A DNA stretch of 64,000 nt from the NCBI GenBank assembly GCA_947498705.1, contig CANMLW010000006.1, forward strand, positions 62,001-126,000. Reading direction: 5' to 3'. Origin of the DNA: an uncultured Aquimarina sp. GTDB lineage: Bacteria; Bacteroidota; Bacteroidia; Flavobacteriales; Flavobacteriaceae. A program made the position numbers and the translations under genes. A model generated the notes under the pieces. It ran no database searches. It was not told the origin of the DNA and worked only from the letters and a program-made list of their open reading frames with translations. Shown here piece after piece: positions 27,301-37,967 of the stretch (position 1 is the first letter of the stretch; each line of letters starts with the position of its first letter).

Positions 27301-30300
27301 ACTCCTACCGGTTTAACAGCTTCGGCTCCACAATCTCAAGGTGAAAATCCAGAAACTGCTGTAGATTTAAATTGGACAGCTTCTACAGATAATGTGGGTG
27401 TAATTGGATACATGATTGAACAAAACATAGAAAATGTACCAAATTCAAGTTTTACATTTCGTTGGATTACTTCAGACCCTAGCATAGTTATGCGTGGTTT
27501 ACTTCCTGGTACTAGATATACCTTTCAAGTAAGAGCTATAGATGCAGCTGGTAACGGATCTAACTTAAGTACAATCGCAAGAATTACTACAGCTGGTGCA
27601 GTGCCTGATACTACAGCACCTTCTAATGTTACTAATTTACAAGCTAGTAATATTACATCGACAACAGCAAATTTAACTTGGAATGCTGCTACAGATAATA
27701 TAGGTGTGACTGGATACGATATTTTTAGAGGAACAGAAACGACTCCTTTTGCTACCTCTACTACTAATAGTTTCCAATTAACAGGGTTAACTCCAAATAC
27801 TACTACAACGTATGTTGTAAAAGCTAAAGATGCTGCTGGAAATTCATCAGTAAGTAATAGTAATACAGCAACAGTAACAACACCTGATAATGCTGATACT
27901 ACAGCACCTTCTAATGTTACTAATTTACAAGCTGCAAATATTACGCAAACAACAGCAAATTTAACTTGGAATGCTGCTACTGATAATGTAGGTGTTACAG
28001 GATATGATATTTTTAGAGGAACAGAAGCTACTCCTTTTGCTACCGCTACTACTAATAGTTTCCAATTAACAGGGTTAACTCCTGGTACTACTACAACGTA
28101 TGTTGTAAAGGCTAAAGATGCTGCTGGAAATACGTCTGTTAGTAACAGTAATACAGCTACAGTAACAACACTTGATAATGCTGACACTACAGCACCTTCT
28201 AATGTTGCTAATTTGCAAGTTGCGAATATTACACAAACAACAGCAGATTTAACCTGGGATGCTGCTACAGATAATGTAGGTGTTACAGGATATGATATTT
28301 TTAGAGGAACAGAAGTTACTGCTTTTGCTACTTCAACTACTAATAGTTTCCAATTAACAGGATTAACTCCAAATACTACTACAACTTATGTTGTAAAAGC
28401 TAAGGATGCTGCTGGAAATACATCTGTTAGTAATAGTAACACAGTATCAGTAACAACACTTGATGATTCTGGAAACCCAACGTATTGTGCAGCGGGTAGC
28501 CAAGGAACTAATTATATAGCACAAGTTGTTTTTGGTACTATTGACAATTCAAGTACCAATGGTAGTTATTCTAACTTTACTTCTCAAAGTACTACCGTTC
28601 AAAGAGGGCAGTCTTTATCACTTACGATTACTCCTGGAATTACAGCTACAAACTGGACAGGTAATGTTGTAGCGGGTTGGATCGATTGGAATAGAGATGG
28701 TACATTCTCTACAGCAGAAAGAGTATTGTTAAAAACACCTGGTGTTGGTGGAGAGACAACTACCGTAACAGTACCTAATGACGCTCAATTTGGTTCAACT
28801 AGATTAAGAGTACGTTATAGATGGAGTAGTACCCCTAATCCTTGTGGGACTAGCTCTAATGATGGTGATGAAGTAGAAGATTATACAGTTGTAGTTGCTA
28901 ATGGTAACGATGATACAACTCCTCCTTCTAATGTTGCTAATTTACAAGCTACGAATATTACTCAAACAACAGCTGATTTAAGCTGGAATGCAGCTACAGA
29001 TAATGTAGGTGTGACTGGATATGATGTGTTTCAAGGAAGTACTTTGTTAACAACAGTTACAGGAACGACCTATAATGTTACTGGTTTGACTGCAGGAACG
29101 GCTTACACGTTCTCTGTTAGAGCTAAGGATGCTGCTGGTAATGAATCAGCTTCTAGTACTACTGTAAATGTAACTACTAGTCAAGCCGATGATACTCAAG
29201 CACCAACTGCACCGTCTAATTTAACAGCTTCTAATATTGCAAATACTTCTTTGACATTAGCATGGACAGCTTCTACTGATAATGTAGGAGTGACCGGATA
29301 TGATGTATTCCAAGGAACTACTAATTTAGGTACGGTTACAGGAACTACTTATAATGTAACTGGATTAACAGCTAATACAGCTTATACCTTTACTGTTAGA
29401 GCTAAAGATGCTGCAGGAAACGAATCTACTGCTAGTAATACTGCTAGTGCTACTACTACCGGTAGTACTGATCCAACATTACCAACAGGTTACTGTAATG
29501 CCGGAAGACAAGGGACCAATTACATAGCAGAGGTTACATTTGGTACTATTAATAATACGAGTCAAAATAGTAGTTATACAGATTTTGCCGCTCAAAGTAC
29601 TAACGTAACTGTTGGACAAACTTTAACATTGACTGTTACTCCAGGAATCACATCTTCTAATTGGTCATCTAATGTAGTTGGTGGCTGGATTGATTGGAAT
29701 AGAGATGGTGATTTTGAAGATGCTAATGAAGAAGTTTTAATGAAGACTCCTGGTACTGGTGGAGGAACTGTTTCAGTTACTGTACCTAATAATGCTCAAG
29801 CAGGAGCCACTAAGTTAAGAGTACGTTACAGATGGTTTAGTAACCCTAATCCTTGTGGAACTAGCTCTAATGATGGTGATGAGGTAGAAGATTATACGAT
29901 TGTTATTGGTGGAGGAACTGTTGATACACAAGCACCAACTGCACCTGCTAATTTAGTAGCGTCGAACGTAGCTCAAACTACTTTAACATTAAACTGGACA
30001 GCTTCTACTGATAATGTAGGGGTAACTGGATATGATGTGTTACAAGGAAGTACTGTTTTGGCAACCGTTACTGGAACAACTTATAATGTAACTGGATTAA
30101 CTGCAGGAACAGCTTATACGTTTTCTGTAAGAGCTAAAGATGCTGCTGGTAATCAATCTGCTAATGCTACAGTTAATGCAACTACTAGTCAAGCTAGTGA
30201 TACTCAGGCGCCAACTGCACCTGCTAATTTGGTAGCGTCTAATGTAACTCAGACTTCTTTAACATTAAACTGGACAGCATCTACAGATAATGTAGGCGTA

Positions 30301-31209
30301 ACAGGGTATGATGTATTCCAAGGAAGTACTAATTTAGGTACTGTTACAGGAACTACTTATAATGTATCAGGTTTAACGGCGAGTACTGCATATGCTTTCT
30401 CTGTTAGAGCTAAGGATGCTGCAGGAAATGAGTCAGCATCTAGTAACATTGTAAATGTAACTACCTCAGGAACGACTAATCCAGCACCAACTTATTGTAC
30501 TGCAACAGGTAATGGTGGTCCAGAAGGAATCAGTAACGTTACTTTTGCAGGTATTAATAATTCTTCTGTTAGAAATGCTAGTGGATATGATAATTTTACA
30601 TCAATATCAGCTACGGTAAGTGCAGGAGCAAGTCATAACCTAAAAGTTGATATTATTGGTTACCGAGGTGGTGTTGATGATGAAATTTATGCTTTCTTCG
30701 ATTGGAATAGAGATGGAGATTTTGCAGATGCAGATGAGAGCCTTACACTAAATAAAACCAGTAACCTTGTAGGAGAGATTTCTGTTACCGTGCCACAAAC
30801 AGCTGTTGCGGGAGATATCAGAATGCGTTTGTTAGTGTCTTTTTATGATCGTGAAAACAACCCTTGTGATACTGGTACAAATGATGTTCGCTTTGGAGAA
30901 TATGAGGATTATACCATTAATATTACAGCGGCTAAGTCGATTGCTACTCAAGCATCTTTCTCTGTTGTGCATAATAATCCTGTTGGAAATGGAGAAGAAT
31001 TAAATATTAGGTTGAATAACGCGACTGATGGTTCAGCAGTAATTACATTGTATACTATTACAGGTAGAAAAGTATTAGCGCATAAATCTAAAGATGGCGA
31101 AAATACAATAGGTATAGATGTAAGTGAATTGGCTCAAGGAATGTATGTTGCTCAAATTGAGCAAGGAGCTAATCGAGCAACTACACGAATAATCATTGGT
31201 GAAAAATAA
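24370..31209 (+). CDS. Secreted reprolysin-like zinc metalloprotease with 11 FN3 domains and T9SS sorting domain
   Basis: 2279 residues, the largest protein in the window. Signal peptide 1-21 (ends SGISQ). The propeptide has a lone Cys170 directly followed by a His/Ser-rich stretch ([13 protein letters not shown]). The zinc motif [11 protein letters not shown] is at 358-368. Two beta-sandwich domains run to about 665. Seven consecutive FN3 domains (about 669-1367) follow, the last three being near-perfect 288-bp repeats. Then GEVED 1370-1512, two FN3 (1516-1699), GEVED 1708-1847, two FN3 (1851-2036), GEVED 2042-2187 and the T9SS sorting domain from about 2196. The FN3 stalk would hold the catalytic head far from the C-terminal anchor. 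GEVED modules match those of the first two reprolysin genes closely. Substrate unknown. Confidence 0.9.
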   Translation: MKNKIILLFACLFVFYSGISQNGRNYWGNKSVTSARTTEGETSSTASYTLDYEGLKDALSQSQKLGRSSGNSGLIVTFPNEDGKSEQYRIIEKSNFHPDLAKKFSNIRSYSGVSVNGGQSSIHISVGPNELSGVIIDSKKEKDQFIKKQNSGNTYTISSEIEEEEGIFECGTHSESNAHSHDSHSNGGSSKKAARSARTAMRNANDATLRTYRLALATTAEFSNYYINQANVSNGTDQQKKAAVLAGLNAIMTRINATYERDLSVRFQLIPNNDAVIFLNTNTDGLTHNNSSTLFNEAHGVISNAVGNGNFDIGHVLDLSNNGGFGNIGSICQDTRKGSGTSTGTAPEGNFFNTLLLHELGHQLGANHTWNSCNNNGGRVNFNAVEPGSGSTVMSYGGVCGDNNVVGSEFRGTYFHARSIEEIWAVVSNTSCGLNTNTGNAAPTANAGADFTIPKSTPFVLKGTGNDSNNPSSSLTYTWEQMDAGVEVISSHAVTGPVFRSVSPSSSPERYFPAISGVASGFVSFWESLPAVSRDMNFRLTVRDNNNGGGSNASDDMKVTVNESAGPFVVSSPNTDQIIWAPGSNQNITWDVAGTTGNGINAATVDILLSTDGGNTFGTTLASNVSNDGSHQITVPNSPGSLNRIMVRGTNHIFYDMSDKNFFISNGSDTTPPSTPTGLTATNPENDAHISATLNWTASTDNVGVAGYIIVQNGVEVFTWNSQSTTDFIMRGLDDGTQYSFQIIAFDAAGNRSAASTAATVTTTGNAPTAPKNVVATNATQTGVTLNWDASTSAGTNIDGYSVFVNGVFTLYTKNVTPNNLTFALLNTLDPGRTYSIEVGAVDGNNVRSRKNSTPIEVRTLDLNDNDNPTVPTNLTATRPQTNSDTTVSLDWTASTDNTTRIAGYIIEQKIENKPNSVYTFTWNSTSTGIDMRSLVPGTRYEFRVRSFDLAGNRSNYTAIARITTTGTAPNDNTPPSTPTGLTASAPQSQGENPETAVDLNWTASTDNVGVIGYMIEQNIENVPNSSFTFRWITSDPSIVMRGLLPGTRYTFQVRAIDAAGNGSNLSTIARITTAGAVPDTTAPSNVTNLQASNITSTTANLTWNAATDNIGVTGYDIFRGTETTPFATSTTNSFQLTGLTPNTTTTYVVKAKDAAGNSSVSNSNTATVTTPDNADTTAPSNVTNLQAANITQTTANLTWNAATDNVGVTGYDIFRGTEATPFATATTNSFQLTGLTPGTTTTYVVKAKDAAGNTSVSNSNTATVTTLDNADTTAPSNVANLQVANITQTTADLTWDAATDNVGVTGYDIFRGTEVTAFATSTTNSFQLTGLTPNTTTTYVVKAKDAAGNTSVSNSNTVSVTTLDDSGNPTYCAAGSQGTNYIAQVVFGTIDNSSTNGSYSNFTSQSTTVQRGQSLSLTITPGITATNWTGNVVAGWIDWNRDGTFSTAERVLLKTPGVGGETTTVTVPNDAQFGSTRLRVRYRWSSTPNPCGTSSNDGDEVEDYTVVVANGNDDTTPPSNVANLQATNITQTTADLSWNAATDNVGVTGYDVFQGSTLLTTVTGTTYNVTGLTAGTAYTFSVRAKDAAGNESASSTTVNVTTSQADDTQAPTAPSNLTASNIANTSLTLAWTASTDNVGVTGYDVFQGTTNLGTVTGTTYNVTGLTANTAYTFTVRAKDAAGNESTASNTASATTTGSTDPTLPTGYCNAGRQGTNYIAEVTFGTINNTSQNSSYTDFAAQSTNVTVGQTLTLTVTPGITSSNWSSNVVGGWIDWNRDGDFEDANEEVLMKTPGTGGGTVSVTVPNNAQAGATKLRVRYRWFSNPNPCGTSSNDGDEVEDYTIVIGGGTVDTQAPTAPANLVASNVAQTTLTLNWTASTDNVGVTGYDVLQGSTVLATVTGTTYNVTGLTAGTAYTFSVRAKDAAGNQSANATVNATTSQASDTQAPTAPANLVASNVTQTSLTLNWTASTDNVGVTGYDVFQGSTNLGTVTGTTYNVSGLTASTAYAFSVRAKDAAGNESASSNIVNVTTSGTTNPAPTYCTATGNGGPEGISNVTFAGINNSSVRNASGYDNFTSISATVSAGASHNLKVDIIGYRGGVDDEIYAFFDWNRDGDFADADESLTLNKTSNLVGEISVTVPQTAVAGDIRMRLLVSFYDRENNPCDTGTNDVRFGEYEDYTINITAAKSIATQASFSVVHNNPVGNGEELNIRLNNATDGSAVITLYTITGRKVLAHKSKDGENTIGIDVSELAQGMYVAQIEQGANRATTRIIIGEK
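27607..28470 (+). repeat. Tandem FN3 coding repeat, 3 units of 288 bp
   Basis: Units begin at 27607, 27895 and 28183, each with GATACTACAGCACCTTCTAA or a near copy (the third starts GAC). Each encodes a 96-residue FN3 domain containing GYDIFRGTE and [15 protein letters not shown]. The exact period shows recent in-frame amplification. Confidence 0.9.
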
Positions 31210-31271
31210 TGATTAATATATAGTCATAAATTTTAAAGATGAAATAGTATTCAGATAGAATACTTCATAAG

Positions 31272-31303
31272 AATCGGGAGTTATATAGCTCCCGATTTTT
31301 TTT
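31272..31303 (+). terminator. Rho-independent terminator after the reprolysin gene at 24370
   Basis: A 9-bp stem (AATCGGGAG at 31272-31280 and CTCCCGATT at 31289-31297) with an internal TATATA loop is followed by a T-tract. Confidence 0.9.
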
Positions 31304-31627
31304 ATTCATATTTGATAGGGTTTGTACTACACGGTCTGTTTTTTTATTGTAATTCGTTTTATAGTTAGTAGTCTTCTACGAAAGGCTGTTTTTTTTCGAT
31401 GTTTGACTTTTGTTACGGTTGTAATTTAGTAGAGAAATGATGATTGTAAATGTAGGGTTTATGAATAATTGGGTTTATGAAAAATAAAAAACGGTATAAC
31501 CATAAAAAAAATGCTATAATATCGTTATTTACCGTACTTAATCTACGTTTTAAAAATCAATGTGTAAAATTTTACATTTTTTTAAGAAAATGTAAGAATG
31601 TTGAAAAATCGTACAAAAAAATATGAA

Positions 31628-31705
31628 TTTACTTACTATTGGTGAATTTAGTATCATTTTTGGATAGTTTAGCATAATTTTGGGGTTTTGTTTATCGTAA
31701 CTTTG
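31628..31705 (+). promoter_or_regulatory. Protease-array promoter for the M43 gene at 31735
   Basis: The box 31628-31671 (TTTACTTACTATTGG, TTTAGTATCATT, TTTTGGATAGTTTA) ends 26 bases before the -7 element TAACTTTG at 31698-31705. The short leader contains GTTAACACAAACTTTAC before the ATG. Confidence 0.8.
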
Positions 31706-31734
31706 TAATTAGTTAACACAAACTTTACATTGTT

Positions 31735-34700
31735 ATGAAAATTTATTACCAAATTCTTGGTATGGTTTTGTTGTTTTTTGCTACAACAATTACCTCAACC
31801 GCACAAGATAATTCGTGTCCTTTTACTGAAGATATGCAAAACTTCTATAAAGACAACCCCGATGAATTAGAAAAGAAAATAGCTTTTGAAAAAAGAGTAG
31901 AAGCTCAAAAAATGCTACTCAAAAATGCTAAGTTTAGCAAAAAAGCGAGTAAGTATATTATACCTGTGGTATTTCATATTTATGGTAATGAATGGCCAAT
32001 TACAAATGGTAAAAACGTAGATGTTACTGAAGAAAGAGTTAGACAAGCAGTAGCAGATATTAATGCAAACTTTCAAGGTTTTAATGATGCGGTTGATCCT
32101 GCATTTGCAAATATTGAAGGAGGTATGGATATAGAGTTTAAATTAGCTCAAATAGATCCTGATGGAAATACTACCAATGGTATTATTTTTCACGAATATA
32201 AAGAAGGTTTTGGTCTAAATGGAACTAATGATGCTGAGATAGCTAAGTTTGCTTGGGATAATTATAAGTATATGAATGTTCATATGCAATTAATTATTAA
32301 AGCAGGAAGTAGAACACAATCAGGAATCGCTTGGTTTCCGGCTACCGGTATGTCTGACGAAGGAATTGCCAGAGTTGTTTATAATGGACGTTATACCATC
32401 TATGATCCACCGGCTTCTTCTTTAACTCATGAATTTGGACACTGGTTAGGATTAGATCACACTTTTGGTGGTGGTGGATGCGTATCAGGTGATGATAATG
32501 GAGATAAGGTAGCAGATACCCCTCCTACAAAAGGGAATACCTCTGCAGCAGAAGGAGGAAGATCATGTGTAACAGGTAAAACCAACTGTTTTGGTGATTT
32601 GATTAACCATCAAAACCATATGGATTATAACCCATGTGAATCAATGTTTACCAAAGGACAAGTTGCTCGTATGACAACTTGGTTAGATCATGATGCGCGT
32701 AAAACGTTATGGACTGATGAAAATTTAATAGCAACTGGTGTAAAGAATGATTTAGGAGCTAGAGTGTTGTTTAATTATCAATTACCTGATGATAGTGACA
32801 TTGATAAGTCTTTAAATGTTTTAGAAGATTTTGCTAATAATGGTGCAATTCAAAACAAGAAAAGAATAAAAGCAGTAGGAGGTGCTAAGTTTGCAGTAAC
32901 AGGAAACTTACAATTAGGTACTCATTTTTCTGCATCAGGTGTGCCAGCAGGCCTTACACCTGTAATTAACGTTACCGATGATGAAAATGCAATACTAAGT
33001 TTTACAGGTAGTGCTACAAATCATGAAGAGAATAACTCAACAACAGTAACGATCACTTTATTGAACCCTGCTATTACTGGTGGAGTTTCTTCATTGCATT
33101 CGACTTCAGGAACGTTTAAATTAAAGTTCTTAGATACATATCAGGTATATTATGAGTCATATAATCCTTTTTTGCATATGGGTCGTTCTGGTACAAATCC
33201 GGTAACTGATGTAAATTCTAAATTCAATTCTTTAATAATTGGAGGTCAATTGAGAACCAGATTAAAAATGTATGACGGTGATCAAATTACTATAGATAAT
33301 TTTTCACAAGGTTTTGAGATTTTATGTGATGCCAATACAATTAATGCAAAGTATTTTACAGAAAATAGTAACATAAGTGCAAATTCTAGTGGTACCTGGG
33401 CAAAGAAACCAGAGAATTCTGTTGTTTCTCCTCCAGTACTATCTAGTCCTAGTTATACTACCTGGAGAAATAGAACAGGTTATGTGGCGATTAGGGTTCC
33501 GACCCCTACCGGTACTTATGTATATGGATGGTTAAAAGCGATTGTTTCTTCTGATGGTGAAGAGGCAGATATTACCAGTTTTGCATTAAATCCAGATCCG
33601 GGAAAAGCTATTACAGCAAGGGTAGAAAGAGCACATTTGGTATATTCTTCTGATAGATTTTTGGAAAGCGTTAAAAATGACAATAGTATAGAAAACGAAA
33701 TTACGGTAGATCTTAAGAGTACAACTTTTTCTAAAACAGGAGCTTTTTCTAGAGGAGTACATTATACGATTGAAAATGTACCTGCCGGGTTAATATTAAA
33801 AGTGAATGCTACAAGTTCTACTCAAGTAAAACTGAGAATGGAAGGAGTAATGGATGGTATCAATTCTTCTTCTCCTACCAAAGCATGGAGTGCAGTTAGA
33901 GATATAAAATTCAAATTTTTAGATGCCGCTTTTACCAATCCTAATGTAGAGTTTAAAGATTTTAATTTTGGGATCGAAAAAATAGGTAAATCTTATAGAG
34001 GGAGTAATATTGCTAGAGCTACCTTTAGTGTAGGGCAATCGTTATCTTCTCCTCCTGGGCAATTTACTATGATTAGTTTTACGGATCAACTCTCAAATAG
34101 ATCTTCGAGCTATCAATTTCAGGAGTATACTACCGGTACCGCTCCTGGTATCAAATTAATTAGCTTTAGAAAAGATGCTGTAGCTAATTCTAATTTTGAA
34201 TTGACACCGCTTGCAGCGGGAACCTTAATTGGTCCTAATAGCTCTTGGAAACAAGGTAGACAATATCAATTGGGAAGAGGACAGCACATGTTGGTTTCAG
34301 ATACATACACTGCATGGAGAGGTAGAACGGCATATGTTGGAGTTCGAATAAGAAGGTCAGGAAGAATGCATTATGGATGGATTAAAATAAAAGTAAGCTC
34401 TAATGGTACCCAGATCACCGTTGAAGAATACGGAATTAGTGGAATTCCTGAAGCCGATATCAGAGCAGGAGAATTAACATCTAATAGTGTACAGGATTAT
34501 TGTACAGCAGGTAGTTCTTTTGGACCAGATCATATTAAAAGAGTAACGTTTGCCAATATCAATAACTCTACAACAAGACCTGATTCTGGTTATGATGATC
34601 AATCAGATAATGTAGCAAAATTGGTAAGAGGTGAATCATATGATATAAAAGTTGAAATTTCTGGGAATAGTACAAATGAAATTTATGCTTTCTTTGATTG

Positions 34701-37494
34701 GAATCAAGATAAAGATTATAGAGATGTTGGTGAGAGAATAGAATTGGATATACCTAATGGTACAACCGTAGGAGAAGGTTCGATAACTGTTCCTACCAAT
34801 GCATTATTAAATGGTTCTTCAATACGTTTTAGAGTATCCAGAAGTAATAATACAAATGACTGTGGATCTACGGGTACTGGTGAAGTAGAAGATTATGGAA
34901 TGTATATTTCTAATCAAGTGCTTCCAACTTGTGAAGATGGTATACAAAACGGAGATGAAACAAAGGTAGATTGCGGAGGTTCTTGTAAACCTTGTGAAGT
35001 GTTTACAGAGATTTGTGCTGCCGAAACGACAGATGCAACGAATACATTAAATATTACCAATGTTAGTTTTGGAAGTATAAATAATACAACAACAGCACAT
35101 GGTCCTTATAATAATTTTACAGGTCAAACAACTAATTTACAAAAAGGTGTTGCTACCTCTTTAACAGTGACTACCAACGTAAATTGGGATCCTAATCACA
35201 TACGTGCTTGGATAGATTGGTATAACGATAATGATTTTTTAAGCAGTGATGAAGTAGTTCTTGCTATCGTAGGAAAAGGAGGTACAGGAAACTCTGGAGT
35301 TTATACAGCTAGTGTAACCCCTCCTGCCAATGCGGTAACAAATACTAATTTAAGAATGCGTGTTCGTGCAGGTTATACTGTAACTTTAGAGCCTTGTGGT
35401 ACTGCCACAGGAATTGGAGAAGTAGAAGATTATACGGTAACTGTAGGTGGCTCAGCTCCAACCGATACACAGGCACCAAGTGCTCCAAGTAATTTAACCG
35501 CTTCAGGTGTAGGAGAAACTACACTAAGTTTAAGCTGGGGAGTATCTACCGACAATGTTGGAGTAACAGGATATGATGTGTATAGAGGTTCTACTCGTTT
35601 AGCTACAGTTACTGGTACATCTTATAATGTAACAGGGTTAACGGCAGGAACAGCGTATACATTCTCTGTAAAAGCTAAGGATGCAGCAGGAAATGAGTCT
35701 GCTTCTAGCAACACAGTAAATATAACAACTACAGGAGGAACAATACCTACACCTACATATTGTGATATGAAAGGTAGTAATAATGGAGATGATTATATTA
35801 CCAATGTAACTTTTGCTGGTATCAATAATACTACAGCAAAAGCAACAGATGGATATCAGGATAATACTTCGGGTACAACAGCTAATGTTTCTAAAGGAGC
35901 TTCTCAAAACTTAAAAGTTACCTTAGTTGGATGGCAGGGTGGTGCTAACAATGAAGTATATGCATGGTTTGATTGGAATATTGATGGAGACTTTACCGAT
36001 GCAGGAGAGAAGTTTGAGATTACTACCAAAACTACAGATGCGATTCGTGAACTATCAATTGCGGTACCAAGTACAGCAACAACAGGAACAACCAGAATGC
36101 GTATTGTATTAGGATATAATGCTGCCGATGGTAATAGTTCATGTGGTACCGTAGCTTATGGAGAAGTAGAAGATTATAATATTGTTGTAGGGGGTGGAGG
36201 AACTCCAACTGATACACAGGCACCAAGTGCACCGTCTAATTTGACAGCATCAAGTGTAGCTCAAACTACGCTAAGTTTAAGCTGGTCAGCTGCTACAGAT
36301 AATGTAGGAGTAACAGGTTATGATGTATATAGAGGAGCAACTAGATTAACTACAGTTACTGGTACTTCGTATAATGTGTCTGGATTAACTGCTGGTACAG
36401 CATATAGTTTCTCTGTAAAAGCCAAGGATGCTGCAGGTAATGAGTCTGCTTCTAGTAATACAGCGAATGTAACTACGCAACAGGCATCAGATACTCAGGC
36501 ACCAAGTGCACCTGCTAACTTAACAGCTTCTGGTGTTGCGCAAACAAGTTTAAGTTTAAGTTGGACTGCGTCTACAGATAATGTAGGAGTAACGGGTTAT
36601 GATGTATATAGAGGAACAACTAGATTAACAACAGTTACTGGTACATCTTATAATGTAACAGGATTAACAGCAAGTACTGCTTACAGCTTCTCTGTAAAAG
36701 CAAAAGATGCAGCAGGAAATGAATCTGTTTCTAGTAATACTGTGAATGTAACAACAGCAGGAACAACAAATCCAGCACCAACTTATTGTTCTGCGACAGG
36801 AAACGGTGGCCCAGAAGGAATCACTAAAGTAGAATTTGCAGGAATTAATAATTCTTCGGTAAGAAATGCTTTAGGGTATGATGACTTTACATCTATATCT
36901 GCTACGGTAAGTGCAGGTACTAGCCATAACCTACGTGTAACCATAGAAGGTTACCAAGGAGGAGCAAATGATGAAGTTTATGCTTTCTTCGATTGGAATA
37001 GAGATGGAGATTTTACAGATGCAGATGAGAGCCTTGAGCTTACCAAGACAACAAATCTTATAGGAGAGGTGTCTGTTACAGTGCCACAAACAGCGGTAGC
37101 AGGAGATATAAGAATGCGATTGTTAGTGTCATACTATCCTTTAGAAAAGAACCCATGTGATACAGGATCAAATGATGTTCGTTATGGAGAGTATGAGGAT
37201 TATACACTTAATATTACGGCGGCAAAGTCACTATCATTAATAGCGCCTTTTGTTACCATTGCTAATAACCCAGTTGAAAGAGGTAATGGTTTAAGGGTAC
37301 AATTTAATAATGCAGTAAGTGGATCAACAAGAATACAATTGTACGGTAGCAATGGTACAAGAGTATTGGATCGTACAATTCAAAATGTAGGAAATACTGC
37401 GATTATAGATGTAAGTACGTTTGCTAACGGATTGTATTTGGCTAAATTTCAAAACGGAAATCAACAAGCAACGAAAAGAGTTATTATTAAATAG
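31735..37494 (+). CDS. Secreted M43 (pappalysin-like) zinc metalloprotease with GEVED/FN3 array and T9SS sorting domain
   Basis: 1919 residues. Signal peptide 1-24 (ends TSTAQ). The M43 domain starts [12 protein letters not shown]; the zinc motif HEFGHWLGLDH is at 232-242 and the Met-turn is [12 protein letters not shown]. The long unassigned region with two YGWL/YGWI modules runs to about 920. It is followed by GEVED 922-1059, one Cys/Asp linker (CEDGIQNGDETKVDCGG), GEVED 1093-1239, FN3, GEVED 1342-1487, two FN3 in exact 279-bp tandem, GEVED 1684-1829 and the T9SS sorting domain from about 1834. It is the most diverged of the three M43 proteins in its N-terminal half (Trp instead of Phe in the zinc helix). 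The promoter box lies directly upstream. Confidence 0.9.
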   Translation: MKIYYQILGMVLLFFATTITSTAQDNSCPFTEDMQNFYKDNPDELEKKIAFEKRVEAQKMLLKNAKFSKKASKYIIPVVFHIYGNEWPITNGKNVDVTEERVRQAVADINANFQGFNDAVDPAFANIEGGMDIEFKLAQIDPDGNTTNGIIFHEYKEGFGLNGTNDAEIAKFAWDNYKYMNVHMQLIIKAGSRTQSGIAWFPATGMSDEGIARVVYNGRYTIYDPPASSLTHEFGHWLGLDHTFGGGGCVSGDDNGDKVADTPPTKGNTSAAEGGRSCVTGKTNCFGDLINHQNHMDYNPCESMFTKGQVARMTTWLDHDARKTLWTDENLIATGVKNDLGARVLFNYQLPDDSDIDKSLNVLEDFANNGAIQNKKRIKAVGGAKFAVTGNLQLGTHFSASGVPAGLTPVINVTDDENAILSFTGSATNHEENNSTTVTITLLNPAITGGVSSLHSTSGTFKLKFLDTYQVYYESYNPFLHMGRSGTNPVTDVNSKFNSLIIGGQLRTRLKMYDGDQITIDNFSQGFEILCDANTINAKYFTENSNISANSSGTWAKKPENSVVSPPVLSSPSYTTWRNRTGYVAIRVPTPTGTYVYGWLKAIVSSDGEEADITSFALNPDPGKAITARVERAHLVYSSDRFLESVKNDNSIENEITVDLKSTTFSKTGAFSRGVHYTIENVPAGLILKVNATSSTQVKLRMEGVMDGINSSSPTKAWSAVRDIKFKFLDAAFTNPNVEFKDFNFGIEKIGKSYRGSNIARATFSVGQSLSSPPGQFTMISFTDQLSNRSSSYQFQEYTTGTAPGIKLISFRKDAVANSNFELTPLAAGTLIGPNSSWKQGRQYQLGRGQHMLVSDTYTAWRGRTAYVGVRIRRSGRMHYGWIKIKVSSNGTQITVEEYGISGIPEADIRAGELTSNSVQDYCTAGSSFGPDHIKRVTFANINNSTTRPDSGYDDQSDNVAKLVRGESYDIKVEISGNSTNEIYAFFDWNQDKDYRDVGERIELDIPNGTTVGEGSITVPTNALLNGSSIRFRVSRSNNTNDCGSTGTGEVEDYGMYISNQVLPTCEDGIQNGDETKVDCGGSCKPCEVFTEICAAETTDATNTLNITNVSFGSINNTTTAHGPYNNFTGQTTNLQKGVATSLTVTTNVNWDPNHIRAWIDWYNDNDFLSSDEVVLAIVGKGGTGNSGVYTASVTPPANAVTNTNLRMRVRAGYTVTLEPCGTATGIGEVEDYTVTVGGSAPTDTQAPSAPSNLTASGVGETTLSLSWGVSTDNVGVTGYDVYRGSTRLATVTGTSYNVTGLTAGTAYTFSVKAKDAAGNESASSNTVNITTTGGTIPTPTYCDMKGSNNGDDYITNVTFAGINNTTAKATDGYQDNTSGTTANVSKGASQNLKVTLVGWQGGANNEVYAWFDWNIDGDFTDAGEKFEITTKTTDAIRELSIAVPSTATTGTTRMRIVLGYNAADGNSSCGTVAYGEVEDYNIVVGGGGTPTDTQAPSAPSNLTASSVAQTTLSLSWSAATDNVGVTGYDVYRGATRLTTVTGTSYNVSGLTAGTAYSFSVKAKDAAGNESASSNTANVTTQQASDTQAPSAPANLTASGVAQTSLSLSWTASTDNVGVTGYDVYRGTTRLTTVTGTSYNVTGLTASTAYSFSVKAKDAAGNESVSSNTVNVTTAGTTNPAPTYCSATGNGGPEGITKVEFAGINNSSVRNALGYDDFTSISATVSAGTSHNLRVTIEGYQGGANDEVYAFFDWNRDGDFTDADESLELTKTTNLIGEVSVTVPQTAVAGDIRMRLLVSYYPLEKNPCDTGSNDVRYGEYEDYTLNITAAKSLSLIAPFVTIANNPVERGNGLRVQFNNAVSGSTRIQLYGSNGTRVLDRTIQNVGNTAIIDVSTFANGLYLAKFQNGNQQATKRVIIK
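36211..36768 (+). repeat. Tandem FN3 coding repeat, 2 units of 279 bp
   Basis: Units begin with GATACACAGGCACCAAGTGC at 36211 and GATACTCAGGCACCAAGTGC at 36490. Each encodes a 93-residue FN3 domain with [15 protein letters not shown] or a close variant. Confidence 0.85.
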
Positions 37495-37535
37495 TATATA
37501 TAGTAATTAATAATACTATACTTATGGTATAGTTA

Positions 37536-37570
37536 AAAATCGGGGACTTCTTTAGTCCCCAATTTTGTTT
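37536..37570 (+). terminator. Rho-independent terminator after the M43 gene at 31735
   Basis: GGGGACT (37542-37548) pairs with AGTCCCC (37554-37560), extended by AAAAT/ATTTT around one mismatch. T-rich sequence follows. A small ACTATA/TATAGT hairpin precedes it, as in the spacer after 23405. Confidence 0.85.
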
Positions 37571-37858
37571 TTATAACTTGTTTCATATTATTTAAGGATA
37601 ATTCTATAAAAGGTTGTGTTTTGACGTTGACTGATGGTGTCGTGTTGTAAGGTGTTTAATGAAATAAATTGATGTCAAATAATGTTTATGGAATCTTTTT
37701 TTTTGCTTTTTAGACGGTATAGTGGATTTTCCGTACCTAAAAAGTGAAAATGTTGACGTACACCTTATGTTCTTTACGTTTTGTCTGTTTTGTGTTGACG
37801 TTTACCAGTAGTTCGATTAAGTGATCAACATCTAAAAAAACCTACACGAATATACGAA

Positions 37859-37937
37859 TTTACTTACGATTGGTTTCTTTAGTATTATGTTTAGGTAATT
37901 TAATGCTATGCATAAGATATAGGTAGTTGTAACTTTG
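37859..37937 (+). promoter_or_regulatory. Protease-array promoter for the M43 gene at 37968
   Basis: The box 37859-37902 (TTTACTTACGATTGG, TTTAGTATTATG, TTTAGGTAATTTA) is almost the consensus. It ends 27 bases before the -7 element TAACTTTG at 37930-37937. The leader ATTTAACACAAACTTTACG precedes the ATG. Confidence 0.8.
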
Positions 37938-37967
37938 TTTTTTATTTAACACAAACTTTACGTTTTT

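Larger units (their letters stand above)
31210..31734. other. 525-bp spacer with terminator and promoter
   Basis: Apart from the terminator and the promoter listed separately it is AT-rich non-coding sequence. It has short matches to the other array spacers, for example CTTTTGTTACGGTT near 31407. Confidence 0.65.
37495..37967. other. 473-bp spacer with terminator and promoter
   Basis: Outside the terminator and the promoter listed separately it is AT-rich with no coding signal. Confidence 0.65.

Noticed and set aside
27525..28187. Long open frame (220 codons) on the minus strand opposite the FN3 repeats
   Set aside because: It is antisense to a clearly coding, highly repetitive FN3 region; its length and internal repetition follow from the plus-strand repeats. 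No promoter or start context is visible.
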